From Lepas anatifera (lineage: Eukaryota > Arthropoda > Thecostraca > Lepadidae), in assembly GCA_034440635.1 (NCBI GenBank), contig JAOTON010000897.1, forward strand, positions 3,527,001 to 3,591,000: a DNA stretch of 64,000 nt, given 5' to 3'. The notes under the pieces were generated by a model that made no database searches, had not been told where the DNA came from, and saw only the letters and a program-made list of their open reading frames with translations. Shown one piece after another: positions 1 through 11,930 of this stretch (its first letter is position 1; each line of letters starts with the position of its first letter). The position numbers and the translations under genes were made by a program.

Positions 1-3000
1 GCGGAATATCATCCTCATCTTCAGAGGGTACATCGGATTTTGAATTGCCAGAACTAGTATTGAATTGAGTATCAGATGGCGCGGGTTCCGAGAATCTGAC
101 TGGCAAAGGCGTTACATCCATTTCATCATCATAAGATAATTTTGAACTACGTGGGGGCTGAATTCTGATTGGGATCTGAGACTTCGATTTTTCTTCGTGC
201 TTCTGATTAATATGGGTTGGTTCGTTCGAAATGTTACACCACGGTGTGTTTGGGTCAGCACGTCTGAGATTTTGGGCGTTTACCGTTTTTGTTCCACCTT
301 CTAGTTGGTGTTTGACAACGAAAGTAACATCACTGAGCGCTTTTACTACACGATAGTATGGCTTCCAATGAGATGTTAATTTTGTTGTAGAGCCAGGGAC
401 TGTGGAGGGATCACGAAAGTACACCATATCACCAACTTTGAATTTTACAGGTTGTGCTTTTCGATCATAGTACAATTTATTCTTTTCGTGTCCGAGGGAT
501 AAATTATGCCGAACTTCATGGTATGCACGACTAAGATTTTCTAGCATGGTGGGGACATAATCTTCGCCTTGGTACCTATACTTGGGTGACAATAGTGTGT
601 CCATTGGCAACACAGGGTCACGTCCATGCAAAACATAGAAAGGGCTGTGTTTTGTAGTTTCGTTTTTGGCAGTACGATAGGCCGAAAGAATTGAAGGAAG
701 CTTTGTATCCCAGTCGCGTTGGTTTTTACTCACTAACTTTGCCAACATATCATTTTGAACACGATGGTACCTTTCACAACGTCCGTTTGACTGGGGATGA
801 TAAACAGATGTCCTAATGTGTTTGATATTAAAGAATGCCGAAATTTGGTCAATTACTACGTTACAAAATTCTGTTCCATTGTCGGAAACAATGACACGGG
901 GGCATGCGTGTCGAGGGATGATGTGTTCGATGAGTATTTGAGCGACTGTTTCTGCGCTTTTGGAATCAGTGGCGAACGACTCGGGCCAACCAGAAAATAG
1001 ATTAACTATGTTAATAATAAACCGATTTCCATTGTAACTCTGAGGGAACGGACCACAAGTATCGATCGCTATCATTTCGAATGGATATTTCGGGATTTGC
1101 ATGTCCTGAAGAGGCGGTCGTTGTTTTCTGAGTTTCCGCATGTTACACGCTACACAAATTTTTAGATGATTCACCACGTCACGATACATGCCTGACCAAT
1201 AATAACGAGATCGAAGTTTATCGTACGTTTTGTCGATTCCTAAATGACCACCAAAATAACCTGAATGAATTTCTTCAACTAACGGTTTTTGCAGAAATTT
1301 TGCGATACACAGTTGAAGGCCGGGATGAGGGGTACATTTCGAAGTATCTGTAATACGATACAGTATACTATCTAGCACTACATAATGTTTAGCAACATCA
1401 TTGTGATTTGGATCGGCTGGGTCTTTCAAGATTTTGATAATCTTCTGAATCTCTTCATCCTCGCTCTGAAGGGTTTCTAGATCTGGATGTTTCGCAAGAA
1501 ATTCCTGGAATTTCTCCTTTGGGTCTGCATTTTCATCAGAGGGGCACGGTTCTACCGTGGAATCCAACTCAACACGGGGTGCATGATCGGAGTCTATGAT
1601 GTTTATATCCATGGGTTCATCTTTCTGAGGTTCCAATCTGGAGAGGCTATCGGCCACAGTATTCTGTCTACCTGTGACATATTGGATGTCGCATCCGTAT
1701 TCGTCGATAATAATTGCCCAACGTTGAATTCGTGGATTTCTCATCTCTGCAGTGAACAAATGTTGCAACGGTTTGTGGTCTGTCATAATTGTAAATTTTG
1801 AACCAAGAAGGTATGGACGGAGCTTTTGTACGGCATACACGATAGCGTATCCTTCCTTTTCTATGACAGGCCAATTGAGTTGGGATTTGTTGAGCTGATG
1901 AGATACGTATTGTATCACACGTTCACCCTGGTCAGTTTCTTGAACAAGGGCAGCTCCAATCGAATGGTTCGACGCGTCGGTGTACAATTTGTACGGTTTT
2001 CCAGTATCTGGGTAGGCCAAAATGGGGGCATCAGTCAAAGCTAATCTCAAAGTGTTAAACGATTCCTGACATTCGTCGGTCCAGTGGAAACGTGCATTTT
2101 TCTTTGTCAATTCCGTCAGGGGTTTCGCAATTTTCGCAAAATTTTGGATAAACCTGCGGTAGTATGAACACATTCCAATGAATGACCGTACACCTTTGAC
2201 TGTTGTAGGTGCTTTGAGGTCTCTGATGACTTCTACTTTAGACTTGTCCGGCTGAATGCCACTTGCTGAGACTACATGTCCAAGGTATTTTACTTCCTGT
2301 TTGAGAAAATCGCATTTTGACATTTTTAGCTTAAGGCCTGCCTTACGCAGCCTGTTGAACACGTCCTCGATGTGTTCCAGATGCTCGTCGAATGTTTTTG
2401 AGAATATTATGACATCATCGATATACGCGATTGCATATTTGTGTTGTATGCCTTGCAAAACTTTGTTCATGAGTTCCGAAAATAGCGCAGGAGCATTTGT
2501 CAATCCAAAAGGTAGAACATTCCAAGAATATAGTCCCAAAAAACATGTAAAAGCAGTTTTGTCAATTGAGTCTTGATCGGCCATGGCAATTTGCCAATAA
2601 CCACTTTTCAGGTCTAGAGAGGTGAAGTACTGTGATCCCTCAAGCGATGCTAAGATATCATCAATACGTGGCAGTGGGTAACTATTTTTAACGGTAACCT
2701 GGTTAAGTTTCCGATAATCCACGCAGTAACGCTTTCCACCGTCCTTTTTGTCTACGATGACTATTGGACTGGCCCAGGGGCTCTGGCTTGGTTGAATGAC
2801 TCCTGCTTTTAGAAGTTCATCAATGTGGTCTTCTACCATTTGCCTTTGGCTAAACGGCAGACGATAAGGTCGCTGTTTTATCGGAGCATTGTTTCCAGTG
2901 TCAATTTTCATGGTAACCAGATCGGTACGGCCTAAATCAGTCTCGCTTTTGGCAAAAAGGTCTGAATTGCGTTCAATGAGTTGTTCAATTTGATTTTTCT

Positions 3001-3943
3001 GATGTTCCGGGAGGTGAGTGAGGTCAGCTTTTTGAATCTTCATGGCGGGGTCCAATTCTACTTTTGAAGTTACGTTAACCTGCTCATTTGGTTTATTTGG
3101 CTGACTCGGTTCACTCTGCTCAACAGCGTTGATTTCGGATGCATCTAGCACCTCTGCAAGTCCTATGACTTGTCTGGAAGGCAGCGTGTAATCACGTGTT
3201 GTGGTATTCACAATCACAGCTGGCAGGTGACCTTTCTCATTGGGTTTACTCACTGAGTTGAGTAGTATGAGTCCAGGTTCGTCACAGAAGTATGGCGTAT
3301 TACTCAATGGTTGGATCACGCAGTCCTGATCAATCAGTTGGACGCGATTTACGTACGCTGGAACTTCCACGTACGATTGTGCTGGAATTGTTGTCTTTTC
3401 CGGTAATCTTACCAATGAGGTGACTGATTGGCAGTTTAGATGTTGGGGCCTCAAAGGGATCACGCTGTTATGAATGTTCATCGTCTTCTTGCCGAAATCT
3501 AACTTGACACCAAATTCACTAAGGAAATCATTGCCTAAGATGCAAGCATGCTTTAGACCTTTCACAATTTGGAATTTGAACTTCCTACAAAATTTTGAAA
3601 CTTTAACTGGTAGTGTCGCTGTGCCAAAGTTTTTGAGCTTGTGTCCTGTAACAGATTCAAGAGGGGCACAATTTTTGGAGAAGTCCGAAACGTGCTTGGA
3701 CGAGATTTTATCAAAAAATTCCTGCGACACGATCGAAATATCAGCACCTGTGTCTACAAGAGTGTACGCTTTACGGTTTCCGAGGTAAATCCAACACATG
3801 GGGGTGTCACGTTTAATAAAAATTCTGGCGATATTGTCCCTGGGACCTGGGGTTTCTAGGTTTTCCGTCTGTCCGGTCCCGACAACAGATGGACTGTTTA
3901 GTTTTCCGGCTGTTGAGGGCCAGAGAATGCGGCTTGTTTTGCT
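1..3943 (-). CDS. pol: Ty3/Gypsy pol polyprotein (PR-RT-RNase H-integrase), runs off the left edge
   Basis: The frame is open without a stop from about 3943 to base 1, over 1,300 codons. It has no obvious own start and lies in the -1 frame relative to gag, so it is probably made as a Gag-Pol fusion. Domains in order: aspartic protease with LVDTGAD near 3741-3758; reverse transcriptase with KKDGGKRYCVDYRKLN near 2710-2756 and catalytic YIDD at 2414-2425; RNase H with LYTDAS near 1955-1985; integrase HHCC zinc region near 1140-1290 (WSGMYRDVV then ICVAC), catalytic core with IDTCGPF near 1060, VSDNGTEF near 880 and NGRCERYHR near 780; then a WKPYYRVV segment resembling the GPY/F module near 380. 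The order RT-RNase H-integrase is that of Ty3/Gypsy, not Copia. The C-terminus and the 3' LTR lie outside the window, so an env gene cannot be judged. No visible decay suggests a recent insertion. Confidence 0.95.
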
Positions 3944-5004
3944 CTACATACACGTTGGGTATGTCCAATCTTCTCACAAAAGGCACAGATTGGGCGACCA
4001 TCATGGGTCCATTGATACCTTCTGGGCGGCTCATTTGGTCCTGCACCGGGTGGGGCAGTCTGTTGACTCTGAAAGTGAGTCCTCTGATGCTGATTCTGAA
4101 GCTGCTTTTGCCAATGATTTGGTTGAGATTGCCGTTGAAACTGGCGATTGTTTTGTGGAGGCGCCTGAAAATGGCGTTGATTTTGAGGTGGTCCCTGGTA
4201 TGGACGTCGAGAAGGGGGTTGACTGTGATTTTGGGGTGAACTGGGAGGTCCAGCTCTTTGATTTTTGCCTACCGTTTTAGCTAACTTGTCTATTTTTGAG
4301 CCAACATCCGAAAGACACTTTTCTAACTTATCGATCCTATCCGTTTGAGCATCATTTCGAACTACGTCTATTTCCATCGGTTCCTCTACATCTGATTTAC
4401 CTCTACAGAGCTCAAAGGTTCGATCCGTTTGCTGCTCGTCACTTGCAAATTTGACAGCCTCCTGAAGTGTTGCAAATTTCTTCCGGATCAATGCTCGTGC
4501 AAGTCGGTCATCATTTACACCCTTCTGAAAGATTTCTACCAAAGTTCTTTGGGAATCGGCACTGTTTGGGTTGTTGAAAACTTCACTAGCAACGTCCTGG
4601 AGACGTTCAGCAAAATTTTGCATGAGTTCGCCTTTCTTTTGCCTAACCTTTTGTAACTTTTCGCGCGCGCAGTATGGATCCTTCAGATCGCTATATCTGT
4701 CCCTCAACTCTTTTCTTAGTTCCAGCCATTTGAGATTTGGATTTTCAGTTAGTAATCTGCAGGCGAATTTCCCTGCGGGTCCACTTAATGTTCGGGTTGC
4801 CAAAATTATCATCCGCTTGTCATCGGCGGTACAGGCGATTGAATCCATATCCCTAGCCCATTCATGAAATTTGTTGGAGCTTTCTCCAGAAAATGATCTT
4901 ACATGTTGCGTAAGACCTTGAACTCGGATCTCCATCGAGATGTCTCGCATAGTATCAATCAAAGTATGTTCAACTGCAGTAGCCATATTTTCAAATAAAT
5001 GCAA
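3898..5004 (-). CDS. gag: Ty3/Gypsy Gag with CCHC zinc knuckle
   Basis: A 368-residue structural protein that would form the particle coat and bind the element RNA. The first part (about residues 20-190) is helical and contains a retrotransposon-gag-like stretch (WLELRKELRDRY followed by QNFAERLQD). A Q/P/N-rich linker covers about residues 230-330. A single zinc knuckle C-x2-C-x4-H-x4-C (CAFCEKIGHTQRVC) sits near the C-terminus. The first ATG of the frame is at 5004; a second in-frame ATG lies seven codons later, and either could start translation. Pol overlaps the last 46 bases in the -1 frame. The frame is uninterrupted, matching the intact pol next to it. Confidence 0.93.
   Translation of the reverse strand: MHLFENMATAVEHTLIDTMRDISMEIRVQGLTQHVRSFSGESSNKFHEWARDMDSIACTADDKRMIILATRTLSGPAGKFACRLLTENPNLKWLELRKELRDRYSDLKDPYCAREKLQKVRQKKGELMQNFAERLQDVASEVFNNPNSADSQRTLVEIFQKGVNDDRLARALIRKKFATLQEAVKFASDEQQTDRTFELCRGKSDVEEPMEIDVVRNDAQTDRIDKLEKCLSDVGSKIDKLAKTVGKNQRAGPPSSPQNHSQPPSRRPYQGPPQNQRHFQAPPQNNRQFQRQSQPNHWQKQLQNQHQRTHFQSQQTAPPGAGPNEPPRRYQWTHDGRPICAFCEKIGHTQRVCRAKQAAFSGPQQPEN
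3900..3943 (-). other. Gag-Pol overlap, predicted -1 frameshift window
   Basis: The Pol frame has an upstream stop at 3944-3946 and Gag ends at 3898, so a ribosome must move -1 within this short window to make Gag-Pol. The last Gag codons before the stop are CCG GAA AAC TAA. The heptamer GGAAAAC there resembles but does not match the canonical X-XXY-YYZ slippery site. Splicing or another recoding mechanism remains possible. Confidence 0.6.
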
Positions 5005-6019
5005 TAAGCCAGTGAAAATTCAACAGTTTTTTAAGGAAAGGTTAAGGAATCACCTTACTTGTGAGCTTTGAAGCGATGACCGCTGTATGAAGTCCAGATG
5101 GCGGTGAAGAGATATGTGGAAAATTTCTAGTGGCGTTGACAAATTATCGGCAGCGTTGAAGAACTGCTGGAAGCGTTGAAAAACTTCTGGAAGCGTTGAA
5201 AAACTGTTGGAAGCGTTGAAAAACTTTTGGAAGCGTTGAAAAACGGTATTCTGAAGTGGTGGTAGATTATTTTTGAAGTGGAGAAGTCGGCTAATAACTC
5301 GAAGAATTAGCGTACTAGTAGAGATGTTGATGAAACTTGAAGAAAACTTGAAGTTCTAGATGAGTTGTGGTAGACGAAAGCTGGATGAAGATTTTTCAAA
5401 ACCCGCGTAGAGTTCTAAAAACCAGATAGAAGTATTCCTGAGACCATGCGGATTCCAAAAATATATGGGTTGTATATACTAAAGTTGGATGTTGACACAC
5501 TTCTTTTCCTGTGTACGTCTCTGGCAGTGGAGCGTGCTAGGCGCGCTGCGACTAGTGTAGCGGCTGATGAATCACCAGTTTGGGCAGGCGGTCCAGCTAC
5601 GGCTGAGTGATGCAACCGGTGACGTAGGAGCGGGCAGCGCTGTGCGACGTCAGGTCTCGTCGGTGGCCGGCTGCAGCACGGGTTGGTTGCGTAACAGCGG
5701 CGGCGGCGTCGTATGGACGGCTACTGAGAAAAAAGTTTTATGGCTTTTACAGCCGTTTTTGAACTTAGACACGAAATTTTTCTTGCCAATGGTGTTTGTA
5801 GAGGCGAATCTTGCGAATTAGATGGTAGTTGGGTCTCTGTTGACAAACTGAGTCTCTAATGGTTTAGACTCAAAGTGACGTTTTGGTAGAGTTGTGAATG
5901 GTCGATGGAAGCTTGCTAAGTCAAAAAAATCTTTCTAAGTCTCGTGGCTTAGAGAAACTTGAAGTTGGTCACGAACATCCAAACTTGCAAAATTCGGAGT
6001 GTAACTTGATCCGATGTAA
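5005..6019 (-). other. Ty3/Gypsy 5' leader
   Basis: About 1 kb between the primer binding site and gag. It has no convincing long ORF; a 66-codon upstream frame at 5415-5615 is the longest on this strand and has no recognisable domain. It carries a short tandem array (5160-5246, separate entry) and a GC-rich stretch at 5500-5720. The packaging signal would be expected here by analogy with other LTR elements; that is inference. Confidence 0.7.
5160..5246. repeat. 20-bp tandem repeat in the retrotransposon leader
   Basis: About four and a half copies of a unit like CTTCTGGAAGCGTTGAAAAA, differing by one or two bases each. It lies about 160 bases upstream of the gag start in the transcribed leader. 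Confidence 0.9.
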
Positions 6020-6041
6020 TTCAATCCGGGTCACGGCACCA
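6020..6041 (-). other. Primer binding site complementary to tRNA-His
   Basis: The plus strand here reads TTCAATCCGGGTCACGGCACCA, which has the form of a tRNA 3' end: part of the T arm, acceptor TCACGGC, discriminator A and CCA. An acceptor pairing with GCCGTGA is that of metazoan tRNA-His. The minus strand is therefore a perfect primer site of at least 17 bases, right beside the 5' LTR, which fixes the LTR position and the element orientation. Confidence 0.88.
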
Positions 6042-6049
6042 GACTAATA

Positions 6050-6545
6050 TGTAGCCAAGACTTGTTCTTGGGCCTGGCTGTGAGTGCGTGGCGTAATGGA
6101 AGACCTCTAGTTTGTTGTGTTTGCGATAGACAGGCAGCTTCTTCGGATTTTAATATATATATATTTTATGACTTAGCTTTTAGACCAAACACTCTACCAA
6201 GACAGTTTCTTCACAATGTTACATTTATCTACTCGCTGTCACAACAGCGTCTACTGAGCGTTGCACTGAGGCTCGTGCTAACACTGGCACTGGCTTGATA
6301 CTGACCTGCTATTGACAAAACACGGGGGTTTATATACGTCGGCGGCGGCTAATATCAAAGGCGGCAGCACTTACTCTAAGGATACATCTCGATAACATTA
6401 ATGAAACAAGCCTGGCTTCACACGGAGGTTCAGTCACAGCCGACGGACGCTACTAATGCATGCGGCATATGACAAAGGGGCCGCCTATCACTGTCGCTGG
6501 GAACTCAGATGGACTCTGAGACATCAAAGGCAATGCCGTACAGTA
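6050..6545 (-). repeat. 5' LTR of the Ty3/Gypsy element (outer boundary uncertain)
   Basis: On the plus strand the LTR begins TGTAGCCAAG at 6050, a few bases from the primer site, so on the minus strand it ends CTACA. A TATATAAA box on the minus strand at about 6330-6337 marks U3, with transcription expected near 6300. The outer end cannot be fixed because the partner LTR is outside the window. A TACA at about 6539-6542 is one candidate, and the true end could be up to 200 bases further right. Confidence 0.6.
6330..6337 (-). promoter_or_regulatory. TATA box of the LTR promoter
   Basis: TATATAAA on the minus strand followed by a C-rich stretch, inside the predicted U3 and pointing toward gag. 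Assigned by position and sequence only. Confidence 0.55.
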
Positions 6546-9094
6546 CAGCGCAGGTGTCCATTAGACATCAGAGCGAGCCGCTTGATACCACTAAAAGCCG
6601 TCTTAGATAACCTGGGCGTTCACAGAATGGTACGCCGGCGTTCACACGCTCGTGCATGGGAACAAACTGAGCACACAGCCTGACGAGAGCATGTTGGTGG
6701 GTAATGAATTCAGATGAGACAATTCTGTCGAATAATTGATACTAAAATTTATGAATTAATTAAAGGCTGACAAAAATCTTTGTCACAGTGCCACACTTTA
6801 CGAATGGCCTTCTCGGGGTGGTGGCTGACAAATCATCTTCAAACTCTTTGGCACTGTCCAGCTGGATAAACTCAAGAGAAATGCGAGTTTCTCTCATCTG
6901 TATCTGTAAGGAAAGGTTTTTACAAGTCAGATGATGAACCATAACATTGAAAAATTCCGTTTTAATAAAGCACAAAGCTTTATATTAACCAAGTCCATAC
7001 GAAATAACAATGGTTGATTAGAGTCAGGATCTTCATAACGCTTCTGCTGGTGTCACTCAACAATCTGAAAATGGCAGTACTTATCTCTGGTTACAGTACA
7101 TTAACGAAAGCGAATAATAATTGTTGTGGTGTAATGACTTGCACTACTACCAGGTCATACGGCGTTGCCGGATTTTCCCTCTCGGGAGTTTTTTTTTGTC
7201 TTCAAATCGGGTGGAACTTATTTATCCTTCGCTCTGGTGGAAGGCCATTTTGCACACCCCCCCTCACCCCCATAAGGTTTATCCAAGGTGGCTGAAAACG
7301 GCAGTGCGCAGTGCCGACGTCCTTTGTGTAAGCTTTTCCTGACCCAATGCATGTTTTTCCTGAACATTTCACGGCAATCTCATGCACAGTCACGTCGCCA
7401 GGCCTGGCCAAAGTCCAAAAATATTCAAAGTGGCCGCAGTGAACGCATGTTTAATCTATTGATCTGAAATTTGTAGCACATAAGGCAACCAAGGACCACA
7501 GTATGCGGTAATGACACTGATATCAATGACCTAAGGTCATGAACGGCCAAGTACTTCACCACTGAATGTCTACGGGAAATTTGAAATGCGAGTTTCTCAG
7601 TAAATACGTCTCAGATTAATTGGAAATTTCAACATCATTGTTAATGCCAATTATCGGTCCCAGCGTGCGCCAGAGGCAGTCCTTCCCGACTTAAGATCCT
7701 GGCGTTTACCCACACGTCTTTTCCTGTTCCGATGTTAATAGGATCCTACCCGGGCTGTGTCCGTGTCTGGCCGCCCGGGGCTATCTGGATGGTTCCAGTG
7801 GAGCCGGCTGATTGGCTGTTGGATGTGGGGTGTCGGATTGGTGCAGTCTGCGTACGTTGTAAAATATAGTGATTGTGATTAACTGTCTGAAATACGATAT
7901 GTAGTTGATATGCGTGTAAAGTGATTAAGAGGCGATAAACAGGGGTTGATTGTAAGGGAGAAGATTAGGGTCTCAGTGACGTCCTGTGCATTGGTTTTTG
8001 CGCGCATGAACATTTGGATCAGCCAGGTCGGGTCAGCCGGCCGGCCGACCGAGGTCGCGTCCGCATTCGCTGAGAGGGACCGCTGATGAGCGGACGTGTG
8101 CAGGAGCCGGGAGGCGTCCGAGAGTTCGGAGATGGTGCGGCGCTCGCGCTGGAAGCGGGATAAGTTGGTAGGTAATAACTGTACTTGAATTTAAATCCAC
8201 TGAGTAAACCTTCGGATGAGTCACCGATAAAATGCTAGACTTTTTTCATGCTTGAGTATGACGTGTTATTTTTCTTACTAAAATCGTGTCTTTATTTGTA
8301 TCGTGTCCTAAGGCTTGGTTGTTGTTGGTTCATGTTTGATATCTGCCTGCACAGTAACGGTCATCATCGCAATAAACGGACCAGTGGCGACACCAGACTT
8401 CTGGGAGCGACGAGCGGCGCCAACAATCATGTTTTCGTGGTCCATTCCTAGGCTTGAAATAAAGAAATTGTGCCCTGTAACATTTGATAGGTGATATGAA
8501 ATCAAATTAAAAAATTCACATTTTTATATAACCATATTTTCTGTTTTCCATGTTTTTCTGTGTTCTTTTTATGCCTTTCTTGATTTCTATCTAAGAGCGG
8601 ATAGTGACCTTGAACTGAACTTAGGTCAGGTCTTTTTACATTTTGACCTGCTAAGCTCGTGTCATACCTCATTTGATTTTCCGTAGCGTAAAATGGCAAC
8701 AGTTTTCAATTAGGTATTTGGGCTTTCGGGCGCAAAAATCTCCTAGGCGCCTACCCGTGTTCGTAAAAATGTAGCGATTAGTTTTTGGACTGCCCTTGGG
8801 CAAATCGGTTTATACATTTTCGGCGTGTGCATTAGGCAGCATATTTGTCTGTTTACGGAACGTAAAGTATGTATGGTCCAGTATTATACATTGCGGGTTA
8901 TTTTAACACTGGAAGAGCTTTGCCTTCGAATTTGGAATGACGGCAATTGTGTGCTATTTTCCAATGGGGTAACATGGGCATGCTTGTGCTACATAGAGAT
9001 ACTCAAGCGCGTCGTTGGACTCAGTAGCTAACAGTTGGGATAGAGTATCTACTTGAAAGGGCTGGTTCCCAAAAAGATAGTAAAATGTGTCACA
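6546..9094. other. Unassigned intergenic DNA
   Basis: No ORF here encodes a recognisable domain. The stretch 7680-7830 and 8040-8160 is GC-rich. Bases 8590-8660 hold several AGGTCA/TGACCT motifs and may be a relic of the TTAA elements described below. I see no RNA gene. Confidence 0.5.
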
Positions 9095-9820
9095 TGGGGC
9101 ATTCCAGGACAAAACGACCAAAAATATTTGGTCTTTGTCTCCTGGGTAGTTTTGGGCCAGAAACACGCCTGTGAGATTCTTAGCCCCCTCCGACCAACGG
9201 TGACCGAGTTATAGCCCGAGGCATTTTCGGGAGGTCACCTTATAGACTCATTTTTGATGCTTCATAACTCAAAAACGCATAGCCTGATTAACAAGTTTTG
9301 TATATCATTGAACTCGTCTTGAACCATACTTTATTTTGAAAAAAGAAAATTTCAAAATTTGGAAATTTTTTACTTTTAATTTGTTTGACCTTTTCTTTTT
9401 TACCTAGCTTGACTTTTTCCCAGTTGAAACTGCCATTTTAGACAACTCAAAAAATTTGATTAATAAAATATCTTTCGATAGGAAAAATAAAAAAATGCGT
9501 TCTTCGTATAAGTTCCAAATATTTAGCACCTAAGGTAGGTATGTAGACGGTTTTTGACCACTGCAGTAGTACAGACTTATGTTTAACGCCGCAAACATAG
9601 TGATTGTTTTTGTAATCGGTTGCTGGCAATCATATTGCTTTGTTTTATGAAATTGTCATCGTGCAAGTGTCAGAATTTATGACAATTAACACGCGCCCAC
9701 CCGAGGGGGTGGGCAACCGGCCTCCTCAGGTCTCTACAGGTAGTAAAAAAAAACACCTTAGCGCAGCGCCACCGTACGCCATCTATCTCTAACACAACAT
9801 ATTACAACTTCTGGAAAAAT
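9095..9820 (+). repeat. Left arm of a large inverted repeat
   Basis: Pairs with 11180-11930 as its reverse complement, with estimated identity near 90 percent and a few indels. The TTAACACGCGCCCACCCGAG end of the inner element lies inside the arm at 9686, so the duplication covers both that terminus and about 590 bases of its outer flank. Confidence 0.9.
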
Positions 9821-11312
9821 AATTTAAGTTAACTGGGAGGTGGTAGGTAACGTAAATACTGAAGGCCAGCTGGTAACTGATTGGTGAGGGTGTGACCTGA
9901 GGTAGACGGTCGTCGTTATGCCTTGTGGGACTTTCAAATTTGGTTCATTGATTAACACTTCATCGTGGGAGTTGCTCGTTTGGATGGTGGGGTCGGGGTC
10001 TCCGTAAAAAGTCCCGTGATGACTCTAGTGAGACACCTTCTCCTAAAACTGAACTGGAAACAACTTGGACAATATTTATAGAAATAAAATTGCAGCCATT
10101 AAAAGTGATAGAAAGGGATCCATTGTTTCGAGGGAGACGAGGGCAAATGAACTTATTAATAAATTACCTTTCAGCCTTAAACGAAAATTTACAAAGATGT
10201 CGCGAGTTTATCCATAATTGAAACAAATATAACTTATCCTATGAGCACCACTAACTCACACAATTACATCGTCCCCCGAGATGGAAAAATAGTATCGATA
10301 CAAGGTGACCCAGTGCAGCACAGCATACGTTTGAGAGGATTCATGCAATGTAAACAAACGTGTCTGAAAGAATTTCATTCCCAAAAAGTAATTTGAATCT
10401 GCTCATATATGCGAAAGTGTCCTGAAATTGTAACGCATTCGACTTGGTCACTTGAACAGATTGCTTCATGATATTTTTACAAGGTGATCATTTCATAGCT
10501 GACACGGATCCCAGAATCCCAGATGAATAATTACACTGTGCACTGGGAGTGACGCCGCTAAACAGCCAGTTTTTATCACTACCGAATATGTTACACACAA
10601 TCGTTTGGTCGTGTCATCTTTGAGGTTGCTCGAGGTCACAGTATTTCTTACAGGAACAAAGTGGAAACCTAAATTTTGTGGCATAATAGGTGACAGAGGA
10701 GAGCCGTTGAAAGAAATGTTCAGCGCCATTGGAACACTCTTGTTGAGCCCAAACGGATTATGTATCTTATAATATTGCCTAGTCAAATGCCAAAATTAAC
10801 CTGCTTTGACCTAGAGCCAGGCTTAGGTCTGTATGGTAAAAAGAATATTAATTAAACTGCAGTGGCAAGCCAGACACGACAACGTAAAAACAAAACCTCC
10901 ATCGCAATTCTCGGCAATTCTCAATTTTCTCAATTTATCAAAATTTACCAATTGCCCCATGCTTTTCTAACGAAAAGACCATGACCTTGACCCTGCTCCC
11001 GGTTATCGACATAGAAATCCTGCTACGAAAAATTATCTTGCTGGGCGACCTTACTATGTAATGTGAATCAAACCACGATAGGCTAAATTTGATATTATTG
11101 ATGCACTTCCCAAAGTTTTTTCGAGGTTAGGTCTCTTGACCTGGTTTGGCGGTTTGACCTGGTATGACCCAGACCTAAAATTTTTCCAGAAGTTGTAATA
11201 TGTTGTGTTAGAGATAGATGGCGTACGGTGGCGCTGCGCTAAGGTGTTTTTTTACTACCTGTAGAGACCTGAGGAGGCCGGTTGCCCACCCCCTCGGGTG
11301 GGCGCGTGTTAA
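9686..11312. mobile_element. TTAA element, family A copy 1 (A1), non-autonomous DNA transposon
   Basis: Begins TTAACACGCGCCCACCCGAG and ends with the reverse complement, and the terminal inverted repeat runs about 135 bases. The right part (11120-11260) holds the family A signature: GACCT-rich sequence, then CAGAAGTTGTAA, then a GTACGGTGGCGC segment. Both ends resemble the right end of the other copies, so this copy may be a fold-back rearrangement. Ends of the form TTAA-CAC fit DNA transposons with a TWAA-type target, such as Chapaev-like elements of the CMC group; that placement is inference. No transposase frame is present. Confidence 0.72.
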
Positions 11313-11930
11313 TTGTCATAAATTCTGACAATTGCACGATGAAAATTTCGTAAAGACAAAGCAATATGATTGCCAGCAACCGATTACAAAAACAATCACT
11401 ATGTTTGCGGCGTTAAACATAAGGCTGTACTACTGCAGTGGTAAAAAACCGTCTACATACCTACCTTAGGTGCTAAATATTTGGAACTTATAGCAAGAAC
11501 GCATTTTCTTTTATTTTTCCTATCGAAAGATATTTGATGAATCAAAATTTTTGAGGTGTCTAAAATGGCAATTTCAACTGGGAAAAGGTCAAGCTAGGTC
11601 AAAAAGAAAAGGTCAAACAAATCAAAAGACAAAAATTTTCAAATTTTGAAATTTTCTTTTTCAAAATAAAGTATAGTTCAAGACGAGTTCAATGATGTAC
11701 AAAACTTGTTAATCAGGCTATGCGTTTTTTAGTTATGAAGCATCAAAAATGAGTCTATAAGGTGACCTCCCGAAAATGCCTCGGGCTATAACTCGGTCAC
11801 CGTTGATCGGAGGGGGCTAAGATTCTCACAGGCGTGTTTCTGGCCCAAAACTACCCCGAAGACAAAGTTTCAGATTTTTTCTAGATATGGTGGTGTCAAG
11901 CCTTGGTCGATCTGTCCTGGAATGCCCCAC
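11180..11930 (-). repeat. Right arm of the large inverted repeat
   Basis: Reverse complement of 9095-9820, with about 25 extra bases near its outer end (11875-11915). The spacer between the arms is about 1.36 kb. Confidence 0.9.

Noticed and set aside
3474..4280. Several plus-strand frames opposite gag and pol
   Set aside because: They are antisense shadows of the retrotransposon genes.
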